Assembly (NCBI GenBank): GCA_031367895.1
Contig: JANLQP010000093.1
Location: 1 to 64,000, forward strand
Direction of reading: 5' to 3'
DNA: 64,000 nucleotides
DNA from: Ga0077555 sp031367895
GTDB lineage: Bacteria > Pseudomonadota > Alphaproteobacteria > Rhizobiales > Hyphomicrobiaceae
The notes under the pieces were generated by a model. It did no database searches. It worked only from the letters and a program-made list of their open reading frames with translations, and was not told the origin of the DNA. The first letter of the stretch is position 1. Each line of letters opens with the position of its first letter. This document shows positions 24,789 to 34,670 of the stretch, in pieces. Position numbers and translations under genes: made by a program.

Positions 24789-26165
24789 ATGAGCTTCGCG
24801 AAAGGCAATGAAACGCGGATTACAGCTGGCGGCCGGCCATCGCTGGTCGTCCAGCGCATCGGTGGTTGCCACACGAACGGGATCGGCTCGGCCGGACTCG
24901 CCGACGCGTCCCTCGAGAACTGGCTCGACCGGCTCGACTCGCCATTGACCGAACTGAAGGCGCAGTACCACTCGGGCGACCTGCCGCATTTGCGCGTGCC
25001 TGGGTGGCAGGATGATCTGGTTGCTGCCGAAGCCGCCGTCGCCAAGCTTGTCGTTGGTGCGCGGACAGTTATTTTCCTCGGGACCGGTGGTTCAAGTCTC
25101 GGCGGCCAGACGCTGGCGCAGCTCAACGGCTGGAATATTCCCGGAAGTGCGGACAAAGCTCAGAAATCGCGGCCGCGCACGCGCTTCTACGACAATCTCG
25201 ACGCATCGACGCTCGACAGCGCGCTGAAAAGCCTCGACCTCGCGGCAACGCGCTTCGTCGTCATCTCGAAGTCGGGCGGCACTCCGGAAACCTTGACACA
25301 AGCGGTGGCCGCGATCGGCGCCGTCCGCGCGGCCGGCCTAGAGGCCGAAATACCGCGAATGTTTCTCGGTCTCTCCGATCCGGCGGTGGGTGCGAAACTC
25401 AGCGGGCTGCGCATACTCTGCCAGGCCTTCAAGATTCCTGTGCTCGAACACCCGCCGGGCATCGGCGGACGTTTCTCGGCCCTCACCAACGTCGGCTTGC
25501 TGCCGGCAATCGTGCGCGGCCTCGATGTCCGCGCTGTCCGCGCCGGCGCCAAGGCGGTCGTCGATACGATGTTGGCCGCAGCCAATCCCGCAGCGTTTGC
25601 GCCGGCTGTTGGCGCGGCGGTTGCAGTTGGTCTCGCGCGCGAGCGTGGCATCCGCGTCAACATCATGTTGCCGTACGCCGATCGCCTGGCGCGATTCGGC
25701 CACTGGTACGTGCAGCTGTGGGCCGAAAGCCTCGGCAAGGGCGGCGAGGGCACGACGCCGGTGGCCTGCCTCGGGCCGCTCGATCAGCACAGCCAGTTGC
25801 AGCTCTTCATGGACGGTCCGAAGGAGCATTACCTCACGGTGATGCGGACGCCGACTGCCGGCGTTGGGCCGATCATCGCGGATGATCTGGCGAAGCTCGC
25901 CGGGATTGGTTTCATGGGTGGCCGTCCGGTCGGCGATCTCGTCGCGGCACAAGCCGAGGCGGTCCCTGAGGCACTCGGGCGCGCGGGGCGTCCGGTGCGC
26001 ACGATCGATGTCGACCGCCTGGACGAGGCGGCGCTCGGTGCGCTCATGATGATGATGATGATTGAGACAATTCTCGCGGCACGATTGCTCGGGATCGATG
26101 CCTTCGATCAGCCGGCGGTGGAGCTGGCGAAGAACCTGACGCGGGATCGGCTGGCGGCGACGTAA
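24789..26165 (+). CDS. pgi: Glucose-6-phosphate isomerase
   Basis: A 458-residue cytoplasmic enzyme. FLGTGGSSLGGQTLAQL matches the PGI sugar-phosphate loop, and VISKSGGTPETLTQ matches the SIS-domain SKxxxTxET motif. It interconverts glucose-6-phosphate and fructose-6-phosphate. The protein is shorter than the E. coli enzyme (about 550), as is common for alphaproteobacterial PGIs. A run of six Met codons occurs near residue 420 (26045-26062), unusual but in frame. ATG 24789 lies just after GCGGAACG, a weak ribosome site. Confidence 0.85.
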   Translation: MSFAKGNETRITAGGRPSLVVQRIGGCHTNGIGSAGLADASLENWLDRLDSPLTELKAQYHSGDLPHLRVPGWQDDLVAAEAAVAKLVVGARTVIFLGTGGSSLGGQTLAQLNGWNIPGSADKAQKSRPRTRFYDNLDASTLDSALKSLDLAATRFVVISKSGGTPETLTQAVAAIGAVRAAGLEAEIPRMFLGLSDPAVGAKLSGLRILCQAFKIPVLEHPPGIGGRFSALTNVGLLPAIVRGLDVRAVRAGAKAVVDTMLAAANPAAFAPAVGAAVAVGLARERGIRVNIMLPYADRLARFGHWYVQLWAESLGKGGEGTTPVACLGPLDQHSQLQLFMDGPKEHYLTVMRTPTAGVGPIIADDLAKLAGIGFMGGRPVGDLVAAQAEAVPEALGRAGRPVRTIDVDRLDEAALGALMMMMMIETILAARLLGIDAFDQPAVELAKNLTRDRLAAT

Positions 26166-26295
26166 CGCATTCGAGCGAACGGCATTAGATCGTACGCATC
26201 TGTGCATCATGCCGGCCCGGCATTGGCGCTGTTGGCGCAGGGCGTTAAATCAGAGCGAAGAATGCGCGCATTGATTCGCAGGTGAGGATTAGCCC

Positions 26296-28134
26296 GTGCC
26301 TGTCCGACAGCTTTCCCCCGAGACTATCAATCGCATCGCTGCCGGCGAGGTGATCGAGCGGCCGGCGAGCGTGGTGAAGGAACTGGTCGAGAACGCCATC
26401 GATGCCGGCGCGCGGCAAATCGAAGTGGTGACGGCTGGCGGTGGTCTCTCGCTGGTGCGCGTTACCGACGACGGCTCCGGCATGGACCGCGCCGATCTGA
26501 CGCTCGCAATCGAGCGGCATGCGACGTCGAAGCTGGGAGAGGAAGATCTCTTCAATATCGCGACGCTCGGCTTTCGTGGCGAGGCGTTGCCGTCGATCGG
26601 TTCGATCGCGCTGCTGTCGATCCGCACGCGGCGTGTGCAGGATCCGAACGGTCTCGAGATCCAAGTCGAGCGCGGCTTGAAGCACGCGATCCGGCCAGCC
26701 GCGGTCAACCCCGGCACCAGCGTCGAGGTGCGCGATCTCTTTTCCGCGACGCCGGCGCGGCTGAAGTTCATGAAGTCGGAGCGGGCGGAAAACATCGCGA
26801 CGTCGGAGACGGTGAAACGCCTCGCGATGGCGCATCCGGAGATCGCGTTCACAGTAACCACGGGCGAGCGCGCGGGCCTCGTGCTGCCGGCCGTCACCGC
26901 CGATCCGGACGGTTTGCTGAAGCGGCTCGGCCGCATCATGGGTCGCGAGTTCCTCGACGACGCGTTGGCGCTCGATGGCGAACGCGACGGCATCCGCATC
27001 TCCGGCTTCGCGGGTCTGCCGACGTTGCACCGGCCGGATACGGCGTTGCAGTTCCTTTTCGTCAACGGCCGTCCCGTGCGCGACCGGCTGATCCTCGGTG
27101 CCTTGCGTGCGGCTTACGGCGATCTCGTGCCGAAGGGGCGGCATCCGCTCGTCGCGTTGTTCTTCACGCTCGATCCGCGCGAGGTCGACGTCAACGTGCA
27201 CCCGACCAAGGCGGAGGTGCGTTTCCGCGACGCCGGCGCGGTGCGCGCGCTGATCATCGGAGGTTTGCGCGCGACGCTGGAGAACGCGGGCCATCGCGCG
27301 AGTTCGGCCGGTGGTGCGCGGACTTTGGAAACGCTGGCGCGGACAGCGGACACGAGTAACGGTGCGGCGGCGGCCAATGTCGGCGCTGGTTTCGGGGTGT
27401 CGCAGCCGTGGCGCCCAACGACGGCGGCGCGGCCCTACTCCGCCGGTTTCGCCGAAGCGATGCAGGCGCCGTTCGCGGGCTTCGGTGAGCCGAGCGCCGA
27501 CACCTCGGCGATGTCCGAGGTGCCGGCGGAGGCAACGCCGCAGTCGTTGCGAGCGCGCCCGCTTGGTGCCGCACGTGCGCAGTTGCACGAGACATATATC
27601 GTCGCGGAGACAGAGAATTCCGTCGTCATCGTCGACCAGCACGCCGCGCACGAGCGCCTTGTCTACGAGCGCATGAAGACGATGCTCAGCCACGGCGGCG
27701 TGACGCGGCAGGGCCTGCTGATCCCCGAGATTATCGAGATGGAGGCGGACGAAGCCGCATTGCTGGCGGATTGCTCGCATGAACTCGCCGAACTCGGGCT
27801 CGTCATCGAAACGTTCGGTCCTGGCGCCGTCGCCGTGCGGGAGGTGCCGGCCTTGCTCGGCGACACCGACGTCAAAGGCCTCGTTCGCGATCTGCTCGGC
27901 AGCGTGCTCGCCGAGGGTGGCACCAAACCACTGCGCGATCGGTTGGAGGCGGTCTGCGCCTCGATGGCCTGCCACGGCAGCGTGCGCGCCGGCCGCCGCC
28001 TGACACCCCAGGAGATGAACGCGCTGCTGCGCGAAATGGAGGCGACACCGCTCGCCGGACAATGCAATCATGGTCGCCCGACATACGTGGAGTTGCAGCG
28101 CGCCGACATTGAACGCCTGTTCGGTCGGCGCTGA
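26296..28134 (+). CDS. mutL: DNA mismatch repair protein MutL (endonuclease type)
   Basis: A 612-residue GHKL ATPase. The N-terminus has LSPETINRIAAGEVIERPAS, ENAIDAGA, DDGSGM and GFRGEAL. A variable linker spans about 325-425. The C-terminal domain contains DQHAAHERLVYE, matching the DQHA(x)2E(x)4E endonuclease motif, and a closing CNHGRPT motif. It is therefore predicted to nick DNA itself, as in bacteria without MutH. The start is GTG 26296 with TGAGGA upstream, giving the canonical MPVRQLSPETINRIAAGEV-type N-terminus. Confidence 0.95.
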   Translation: MPVRQLSPETINRIAAGEVIERPASVVKELVENAIDAGARQIEVVTAGGGLSLVRVTDDGSGMDRADLTLAIERHATSKLGEEDLFNIATLGFRGEALPSIGSIALLSIRTRRVQDPNGLEIQVERGLKHAIRPAAVNPGTSVEVRDLFSATPARLKFMKSERAENIATSETVKRLAMAHPEIAFTVTTGERAGLVLPAVTADPDGLLKRLGRIMGREFLDDALALDGERDGIRISGFAGLPTLHRPDTALQFLFVNGRPVRDRLILGALRAAYGDLVPKGRHPLVALFFTLDPREVDVNVHPTKAEVRFRDAGAVRALIIGGLRATLENAGHRASSAGGARTLETLARTADTSNGAAAANVGAGFGVSQPWRPTTAARPYSAGFAEAMQAPFAGFGEPSADTSAMSEVPAEATPQSLRARPLGAARAQLHETYIVAETENSVVIVDQHAAHERLVYERMKTMLSHGGVTRQGLLIPEIIEMEADEAALLADCSHELAELGLVIETFGPGAVAVREVPALLGDTDVKGLVRDLLGSVLAEGGTKPLRDRLEAVCASMACHGSVRAGRRLTPQEMNALLREMEATPLAGQCNHGRPTYVELQRADIERLFGRR

Positions 28135-28167
28135 TGCGATAGGAGACTGCTTGCCAGGAGATGGGGC

Positions 28168-28470
28168 ATGGCCAGATATGGCGCGTGGATCGTTGGTGGC
28201 CTGATCATCGCCGTGCTGGGATTCGCGCTCTGGTACCAGCAGCAATATCCGCGCGAGATCGTATCGACGTCGAGCATCCGCGTTGTCAGCACTTTGCGAC
28301 CCGGCCCGCCGATGGCACTCGAGACCCGTGTCGTCAAGATAGCCAACAACCGCTTCGAGGAAGTGCGCATGCCGAACGGCACCTGGATCGGCTGTGCCGG
28401 CGACTGCCGCAAGGCAGCACTCGACGCAGGCCCCGATTTCTGGGATGCGCAAGCCCGAGACAGGCGTTGA
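28168..28470 (+). CDS. Small membrane-anchored protein, unknown
   Basis: A 100-residue protein with one N-terminal hydrophobic helix (about 5-23) and a short periplasmic or cytoplasmic tail. Two Cys occur close together in WIGCAGDCRKAAL. I do not recognise a family. AGGAG 7 nt upstream of the ATG and a start 33 bp after mutL argue that it is real and possibly co-transcribed with mutL. Confidence 0.65.
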   Translation: MARYGAWIVGGLIIAVLGFALWYQQQYPREIVSTSSIRVVSTLRPGPPMALETRVVKIANNRFEEVRMPNGTWIGCAGDCRKAALDAGPDFWDAQARDRR

Positions 28471-28528
28471 GTGGCGGCCGGGGCTTCGATAGGTTTGCCC
28501 GATCCGAGCCGCCGGGAGATCGCATCGT

Positions 28529-29017
28529 ATGACTTTCAGAACTGCACTCGCCCTGACCGCAACCGCATTGCTGCTGCCATTGCTTTCAGGCGCGGCGGAT
28601 GCACAAACACCGGCGACGCCCGCTCCGGCGGAGACGAAGGCGACCGGGGTTGCGCACAAGGTCGCGATCCAGATCACCGAGAACCGGCCGGAGGCGATGA
28701 ACCTCGCGCTCAACAATGCGCAGAACGTGCTCGACCACTACAAGGCCAAAGGTGAGAAGGTTCTGATCGAGATCGTCGCCTACGGACCCGGCCTGCACAT
28801 GCTGCGCATCGATACGAGCCCAGTGAAAGTGCGCATCGCTGAGATGTCGCTGGCTGAGCCAAACATCACGTTCATTGCGTGCGGCAACACGCAGGTGAGC
28901 CAGAGCAAGCAGGAAGGCAAGGCGGTGACGCTGATCTCGGAAGCGAAGGTACAGGCGTCGGGCGTCGTACGTCTCATGGAGCTGCAGGCGAAGGGATACG
29001 CGTACATCCGCCCGTGA
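28529..29017 (+). CDS. DsrE-family periplasmic protein
   Basis: A 162-residue protein with a cleavable signal peptide (about 1-26, ending ADAQT). The mature part has the DsrE/DsrF fold pattern: KVAIQITENRPEAMNLALNN, then EIVAYGPGLHMLR, ITFIACGNT, and a final GVVRLMELQAKGYAYIRP strand-helix-strand. A single Cys in IACGNT occupies the position of the sulfur-carrying Cys in DsrE proteins, though other family members use it only structurally. Role in sulfur handling is possible but unproven. Confidence 0.8.
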   Translation: MTFRTALALTATALLLPLLSGAADAQTPATPAPAETKATGVAHKVAIQITENRPEAMNLALNNAQNVLDHYKAKGEKVLIEIVAYGPGLHMLRIDTSPVKVRIAEMSLAEPNITFIACGNTQVSQSKQEGKAVTLISEAKVQASGVVRLMELQAKGYAYIRP

Positions 29018-29039
29018 CCCCCGTGATCGAAAGAGGAGC

Positions 29040-32000
29040 TTACTCGGCCGCGGTCTTATCCGGTCCAGAACTTAGAGCTTCGGCGTTGGCACGCGCGTCC
29101 GGCGCGGCCGCAGCAGTCGCTGCTTTGTTTCCCGCGAGCTTGGCGAGCCGCGCGGCAATGCCGGGGGGAAGCGCGTCGAGATTGGCGCGGCGAACCGGCC
29201 GGCGCGCAACAGGTAGCGCCGATGGCGTGGCCGGTTCGGGTGTCTGAGCCGCAGCTGCGGCAGGCTCGACGATCGGAGGCGCGACTGCGACAACCGGAGG
29301 CGGCGTAACGGCACCTGCTGCCGTCACCCGCACCGCAGCTTGCGTCGGCTGCGTGCGGTCATTGCCGGCAGCAGGTGCCGACGACGACCCTGACGCCGGA
29401 CTGGCCTGCACCGCGGCCTGAACTTTCCGCGCCAGATTCTGCAGCAAATGATCGGGATGCGTGGCTGGCGGCATTCTGGCGCGCGCAGTTGCGTTGACCG
29501 GCGGCTGGTAGGCCGGAACTTGCGCCGGCTGCGGCAGGATCGGAGACGTCGGCACGGTCGGTGGATTGGCGCGGGTATCCTGCGCCGCCGATTGCAAGGG
29601 CCGCACGAATGCTGCTGCTGCACTCGGTACACGGTTTGCGGCAGATGCAGCAGCGGTTGGCGCGGACGCTGCACTTGCCGGCGCAGGGCGCTGCAACGGC
29701 ACGACCTTCGCGCCCACCGGCGCTACCGCTGTAGCAGCTGTCGCTGCGATCGCTGCTTCAGGCGAAACGGTCTCGATCGGACGCCTCTTCTCGGCACCGT
29801 GCACGAGGCCACGGCGGCGCATGCGCCGGTCAGCCTTGCGGATCAGTTTCAACAGCCGGCTGACGTCACCGACCGACATCGGCTCGCCGTAATGGAAGCC
29901 CTGGGCGTATTGTGCGCCGATCGAACGCAGGAACGCTGCATCTTCCGGCGTCTCGATGCCTTCGGCGACGATTTTCTTGCCGAGCTCGTGCGCCAGCGCC
30001 ACGATCGAACGGACGATGATCGCGGTGTTGTCGCCTTCACCGCTCGATTGCACCAGCGCGCGGTCGATCTTGATGGTATCGAAGGGGAACCGGTTGAGGT
30101 AGGCGAGCGAGGAGTAACCGGTGCCGAAATCATCGAGCGCCAGATGCACGCCGGCTTCCTTCAGCAGGTCCAGGATATGCGTCGCCTGCTCGGGGTTCTC
30201 CATCACCAGCGATTCGGTGATCTCGAGGCGCACCGTATCGCTCTGGATGGCGGCGCTGCCGACAAGATGGCGAATCTCCTGCACGAGGTCGGGCTTGATC
30301 AACTGCCGGCTCGAAATGTTGACACTGACAAACAGTGGCTGGCCGGGACGCGGCAACTCCTTCTGCCAGCGGGCGATGTCGGCGACGGCGCGGGTGAGTA
30401 CGTAGGAACCGAGCTGGACGATGAGATCGGTCTCTTCCGCTACCGGCACGAAATCGGCGGGCGACAGCATGCCGAGCTTCGGATGCTGCCAGCGCACCAG
30501 CGCCTCGAAGCCGACCAGTTCCTCATTCGAAAGCGCGACGATCGGCTGATAGAGTAGCGTCAGCTGACCGGTATCGATGGCGCGGCGCAGATCGCTTTCG
30601 ATGGCAATGCGCGCATCCTTCTCGCCGCGCATCTCGGCGCGGAAGATCTCGATCCGGTCGGAGCCAGCCCGCTTGGCGCGGAACATGGCGGTCTCGGCTT
30701 CACGAACGAGCTCGCGGCCGTCGGCCTGCGTGCCGTCGAAGAGGGCGACGCCGATCGAACCGGTGATGATGATCTCCTGACCCGCCATGCGGATCGGCGA
30801 ACGCAGGGCCAGGCGAAGCCGCTCGGCGAGGACGGCAAGCTCCTGCGGATCGTGCGGCACCGTGGTCAGCAGCGCGAACTGGTCTCCGCTGATGCGCGCC
30901 AGCGTATCGTTCGGCTGCAGGTTGCGTGCGAGGCGTCGCGCCACCGTCAGCAGGATGCTGTCGCCGACGATCAGCCCGAACGAGCTGTTGATGCTGCGGA
31001 ACTTGTCGATGTCGAAGAAGAAGACGGTGGGCTTGTCGTGCTGCTCCGTCTTGGCGCGGCCGATCGCGGTGCCGAGGCGGTCGAAGAAGAGACCGCGGTT
31101 CGGAAGGCCCGTGAGGCTGTCGTGCACGGCGTCGTGCATCATGCGTTCCTGCGAGCGCTTCTCGTCGGTGATATCGCGAGCGAGACCGACACAGCGCAGC
31201 TGGCGGTGGTCGGTCGTCGCGATTGTCGCGCCTTCGAGCTCGAACCAGCGGAATGAGCTGTCGGCGTGGCGCAGCCGCAGCTCCTGGTGAATGACGCCGC
31301 CTGCCCGCTCCTTGATGCCGGAAAGGCCGAGCAGCAGGCGCTCCTTGTCGGTCGGGTGCAGGTAACCGACGAAGTCGTCGACCTTGGTCGGCAGTTCGCC
31401 GGCGCCGAGGCCAAGCGCCGCCTCTACCTCCGCGTCGAAGCGGATCTCGTCGCGCCGGGCGCTCCATTCCCAGACTGCGACGCCAGCACGGTCGATTGCA
31501 GCCAGCCGCAATTGCTGCTGGCTGGAGTTGGCTCCGTAAATCGGCTCGCCGGAGCGGAACGCGAATTGCGTGACGGTAAAGCCGATCAGCACCACGATCA
31601 GGACGAGGCCGGCGACGAGGCCCGTCACGACGAACTCGCCGGAGAGCTTACCCGTCAAGGTCGTTGCGGCACCGAATTGCCAGACCAGGAACATGATCCA
31701 CGTCGGAATCAGGGCCAGCGCGCGGTCGAGGCCACGGGCCGCCAGATAGAGCATGACGACGGTACCGAGGGTTCCGATCACCGGCATCGACAGGCGTGCG
31801 ATGGTTGCAGCGAGCCGCGGATCGAGAACGGCGACGACGACGACCGCGAGCTGGCCGGCGATCCAGACCAGGAAGAGCAGGCGCGCAAAACCGTTCCATA
31901 GATTCACGCGCAGGAACGCGAACATGAAAATGACGAGGCTTGCCGCCAGTGCCGCCTCGGTTGCCGCGCGGTATTGTGCGTTGTCCTCGGGCTTCATCTG

Positions 32001-32750
32001 GAACAGCTTGTGCCAGAAGCCGAAGTCGACGCAGAGCAGCGCCAATGCGGCCCAAGCGACGAGTGCCGCACTCGGGAAGATCGCCTTATGGTTGGCCGCG
32101 AAGACAGCCGTCAGGAACACCGCGAGCAGGCCGGCAATGCCGAGCATGATGCCGTTGAAGAGCTGCCGGTCACGTTGCTTCTGCTCGAAGTCGAGCGGCT
32201 TCCAGAGATAGACGCGCGCGAACCGGTCGGATGTGAGCTCCGCGACATAGGTGATTGTCTGGCCGCGCTCGATCGTCAGGCGGAAGATGTCGGCGCGGTC
32301 GCTTTTGATGCGCTCAGGAGCAAAACCCGAGGAGTTGGACACGGCCGCGACACGGCGGGCATCGAGGTCGGGCAGGATGACGCCCGAGCCGATGGCATTG
32401 TACCGGTCGGCCGTCAGCCACAGCTCAATCGTCTTGTCGGTTGCGTTGCTCAACGCGAACGCCAGCCAGTTCGGGTTGGTGCCGAGTGTCGAGGCGCGCA
32501 CGCTCATACGGCCGGCTGCACCATCGGGGCCGGGCGCGGTTTCGAGCTGGAGGCTGTCGCCGCGGCCGTCATAGACGTCGCCGAGATTGGTGATTTCCAG
32601 TCGATCGAGGTCACCAGTGACGGCAACCGGCTTCAGCGCGACGGCGTCCGTTGCGCCGAGCAGCAGCAACAGGAGACACGACAGCACGATGCTGCTCAGC
32701 ACGGTTGCCGAGCGACGTTGCAGAAATTTCGTCGGTTGCAGATGCTTCAT
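29040..32750 (-). CDS. Membrane 7TM-PAS-GGDEF-EAL signalling protein, probable c-di-GMP phosphodiesterase
   Basis: 1236 residues. A signal/anchor (14-40) precedes a periplasmic sensor of about 150 residues. A 7TM-type membrane block (about 197-395) is followed by PAS (415-530), GGDEF (540-705), EAL (720-970), and an Ala/Pro-rich tail (970-1236). The GGDEF site reads SGDQF (621-625), so diguanylate cyclase activity is probably lost. The EAL domain keeps E749-A-L, NISSRQ, LEITES, DDFGTGYSSL and KIVAEGIET, so it should hydrolyse c-di-GMP. ATG 32750 overlaps the stop of the GNAT gene as ATGA, implying translational coupling. Confidence 0.9.
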   Translation of the reverse strand: MKHLQPTKFLQRRSATVLSSIVLSCLLLLLLGATDAVALKPVAVTGDLDRLEITNLGDVYDGRGDSLQLETAPGPDGAAGRMSVRASTLGTNPNWLAFALSNATDKTIELWLTADRYNAIGSGVILPDLDARRVAAVSNSSGFAPERIKSDRADIFRLTIERGQTITYVAELTSDRFARVYLWKPLDFEQKQRDRQLFNGIMLGIAGLLAVFLTAVFAANHKAIFPSAALVAWAALALLCVDFGFWHKLFQMKPEDNAQYRAATEAALAASLVIFMFAFLRVNLWNGFARLLFLVWIAGQLAVVVVAVLDPRLAATIARLSMPVIGTLGTVVMLYLAARGLDRALALIPTWIMFLVWQFGAATTLTGKLSGEFVVTGLVAGLVLIVVLIGFTVTQFAFRSGEPIYGANSSQQQLRLAAIDRAGVAVWEWSARRDEIRFDAEVEAALGLGAGELPTKVDDFVGYLHPTDKERLLLGLSGIKERAGGVIHQELRLRHADSSFRWFELEGATIATTDHRQLRCVGLARDITDEKRSQERMMHDAVHDSLTGLPNRGLFFDRLGTAIGRAKTEQHDKPTVFFFDIDKFRSINSSFGLIVGDSILLTVARRLARNLQPNDTLARISGDQFALLTTVPHDPQELAVLAERLRLALRSPIRMAGQEIIITGSIGVALFDGTQADGRELVREAETAMFRAKRAGSDRIEIFRAEMRGEKDARIAIESDLRRAIDTGQLTLLYQPIVALSNEELVGFEALVRWQHPKLGMLSPADFVPVAEETDLIVQLGSYVLTRAVADIARWQKELPRPGQPLFVSVNISSRQLIKPDLVQEIRHLVGSAAIQSDTVRLEITESLVMENPEQATHILDLLKEAGVHLALDDFGTGYSSLAYLNRFPFDTIKIDRALVQSSGEGDNTAIIVRSIVALAHELGKKIVAEGIETPEDAAFLRSIGAQYAQGFHYGEPMSVGDVSRLLKLIRKADRRMRRRGLVHGAEKRRPIETVSPEAAIAATAATAVAPVGAKVVPLQRPAPASAASAPTAAASAANRVPSAAAAFVRPLQSAAQDTRANPPTVPTSPILPQPAQVPAYQPPVNATARARMPPATHPDHLLQNLARKVQAAVQASPASGSSSAPAAGNDRTQPTQAAVRVTAAGAVTPPPVVAVAPPIVEPAAAAAQTPEPATPSALPVARRPVRRANLDALPPGIAARLAKLAGNKAATAAAAPDARANAEALSSGPDKTAAE

Positions 32751-33346
32751 AGGGGCCGCGCCTCCGCCCAATCTTCGCGCGGCAGGCCGTAGAGGACGTG
32801 ATCCTCCCAGACGCCGTTGATCTTGAGATACCGGCGCGCCAGTCCCTCGTGGCTGAACCCGCGGCGCTCCAGGGTGCGCATCGACGCTGTATTGCCGGAC
32901 ATGCACGCGGCTTCGAGGCGATGCAGGCGGATTTCCTCGAACGCAAAAACGGTTACGGCTGCCAGCGCCGCGGAGGCAAAGCCCTGCCGGACATGCGGCT
33001 TGCCGATCCAGTAGCCGACAGCTGCTGCCTGCGAGACGCCGCGGCGTACATTCGAGAGCGTGATACCGCCGACGAGCCCGCGTCCAGGTCCGCCAAAGAT
33101 GAAGAACGCATAGCCCAGGTCTTCCTTGACGTCACGCTGGTAGCGTTTCAGGCGCTCGCGGAACGCGGATTTCGACAGCTCGTCCAGCGTCCACTGCGGC
33201 TCGTAGGGCGTCAGATGGGAGCGGCTCGCCTCGCGCAAGTCGCTCCAAGCAAAGAAATCGCCCATCTGCGGCGGACGCAGCAGCACAGCCCCTGCCTTGA
33301 GCACAAGGGACGTATCCTGCATCAGCGATGGCCGAATGAATGCCAC
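32747..33346 (-). CDS. GNAT acetyltransferase, RimJ-like
   Basis: A 199-residue N-acetyltransferase. The acetyl-CoA-binding region is GYWIGKPHVRQGFASAALAA (about 113-132), followed by RLEAACMSGNTASMRTLERRGF, the usual GNAT N-x-xSxxxLExxGF motif. It most resembles RimJ-type ribosomal protein alanine acetyltransferases. The start is GTG 33346 or ATG 33322; neither has a strong ribosome site. It lies between the M16 gene and the EAL gene on the same strand, and overlaps the EAL start by 4 bp. Confidence 0.87.
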   Translation of the reverse strand: MAFIRPSLMQDTSLVLKAGAVLLRPPQMGDFFAWSDLREASRSHLTPYEPQWTLDELSKSAFRERLKRYQRDVKEDLGYAFFIFGGPGRGLVGGITLSNVRRGVSQAAAVGYWIGKPHVRQGFASAALAAVTVFAFEEIRLHRLEAACMSGNTASMRTLERRGFSHEGLARRYLKINGVWEDHVLYGLPREDWAEARPL

Positions 33347-33401
33347 TCAGTGCCCTGCGGCCGAAACCGCCTCCCGTTGTCGAGTGCCCGAGCCGTTCGT
33401 C

Positions 33402-34670
33402 TCAGCCCCCCATCCGCTCCATGGCCCGCGCCGCGACCTTGGTCGCTTTGCGGCCCGCGCCCACCAGTGCAATGCTGGGCTTGGTGCCGTTGACCAGCTT
33501 CTGCACCGTCTCGCGTACGTTTTCGCGCGTCACCTCTTCGACGCGCTCGAGCAATTCCTCAGCCGGCATCAGGCGATCGAACGCCAGGATCTGGCGTGCC
33601 ATCTGCTCCGCCCGACCGACCGAGCTTTCGAGGCTCATCAGAAGGCCGGTCTTCAACTGCGCCTTCGAGCGTTGCAGCTCGCGCTCCGAAGCCAGATCGT
33701 TCGCTGCCACCAACAGCTCGTGGCGCACGACATCGACCAGTTCGTCGATCATTTCCGGGCCGGTTGCGGCATGCACCGAGAGGAGGCCGGTATCGCCGAG
33801 GCCCCAGGCCGATGAGTAGATCGAGTAGCAAAGGCCGCGTTTCTCGCGGATCTCCTGGAACAGGCGGGAAGACATGCCGCCGCCGAAGAGGCCGGAAAAA
33901 ACCTGCGCCGGGTAGAACGCCGGATCACGGAACGAGATGCCCTCGAAGCCGAGCACCACATGCGCCTGCTCGAATGTCTTGTCCGAGAGCCTGGACCCAC
34001 CGACGTAGTGCGCCGGCGTGGCTGCCGACGCGCTTCCGGTATTGAGCCCCTGGAACAGGGCCTCGGCGTGACGCACGAGGGTGCCGTGCTCGATGTTGCC
34101 GGCGGCTGACAGAACCATCTGATCGGCGCGATAGCGGCTGGAAAGAAAGGCGCGGAGATCCGCGGTAGTGATGCTGCTGACACTCTCGACGGTGCCGAGG
34201 ATCGGACGTCCGAGCGGCTGGTCCGTGAATGCTGCGTCCTGGATGAGATCGTAAACGATGTCGTCCGGGCTATCGCGGGTGCCGGCGATCTCCTGCAGGA
34301 TCACGTCGCGCTCGCGCGCCAGATCCTCCTCGGAATAGCGCGGGTTCTGGACGATGTCGGCCAGGATATCGATGGCGACGCCGACGTCGTCCTTCAGCAC
34401 GCGGGCGTAGTAGCAGGTGGCATCGAGGCTGGTGGCGGCATTGAGCTCGCCGCCGACCTGTTCGATTTCTTCCGCGATCTCGGCAGCCGTCCGCCGTCCC
34501 GTGCCCTTGAAAGCCATGTGCTCGAGGAAATGCGAGATGCCCGTCTGTTCGGGTGTCTCATGCCGGGCGCCGGACGCGACCCAGAGGCCGAGCGCGACGG
34601 TGCCCAGATGCGGCATCCGATGCGAGGCGACGCGCAGGCCGTTCGCAAGCCGTGAGACCGTGGTACTCAT
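33402..34670 (-). CDS. M16 zinc peptidase, processing-peptidase-like
   Basis: A 422-residue cytoplasmic M16 peptidase without signal peptide. The zinc motif HFLEH is at residues 47-51, and the distal Glu lies in RERDVILQE about 75 residues on. It resembles mitochondrial processing peptidase beta subunits. ATG 34670 overlaps the thrC stop (ATGA), showing coupling. The order thrC, M16, GNAT is conserved in this bacterial order. Substrates are not known. Confidence 0.92.
   Translation of the reverse strand: MSTTVSRLANGLRVASHRMPHLGTVALGLWVASGARHETPEQTGISHFLEHMAFKGTGRRTAAEIAEEIEQVGGELNAATSLDATCYYARVLKDDVGVAIDILADIVQNPRYSEEDLARERDVILQEIAGTRDSPDDIVYDLIQDAAFTDQPLGRPILGTVESVSSITTADLRAFLSSRYRADQMVLSAAGNIEHGTLVRHAEALFQGLNTGSASAATPAHYVGGSRLSDKTFEQAHVVLGFEGISFRDPAFYPAQVFSGLFGGGMSSRLFQEIREKRGLCYSIYSSAWGLGDTGLLSVHAATGPEMIDELVDVVRHELLVAANDLASERELQRSKAQLKTGLLMSLESSVGRAEQMARQILAFDRLMPAEELLERVEEVTRENVRETVQKLVNGTKPSIALVGAGRKATKVAARAMERMGG

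Noticed and set aside
26045..26062. Run of ATG codons near the end of pgi as a possible microsatellite
   Set aside because: Short and in frame as a Met run inside a conserved helix; not enough to call a separate repeat feature.
26245..28716. Long minus-strand open frame of about 820 codons over mutL
   Set aside because: It is antisense to a clear mutL, is very rich in Arg and His, and resembles no family. High GC creates such shadows.
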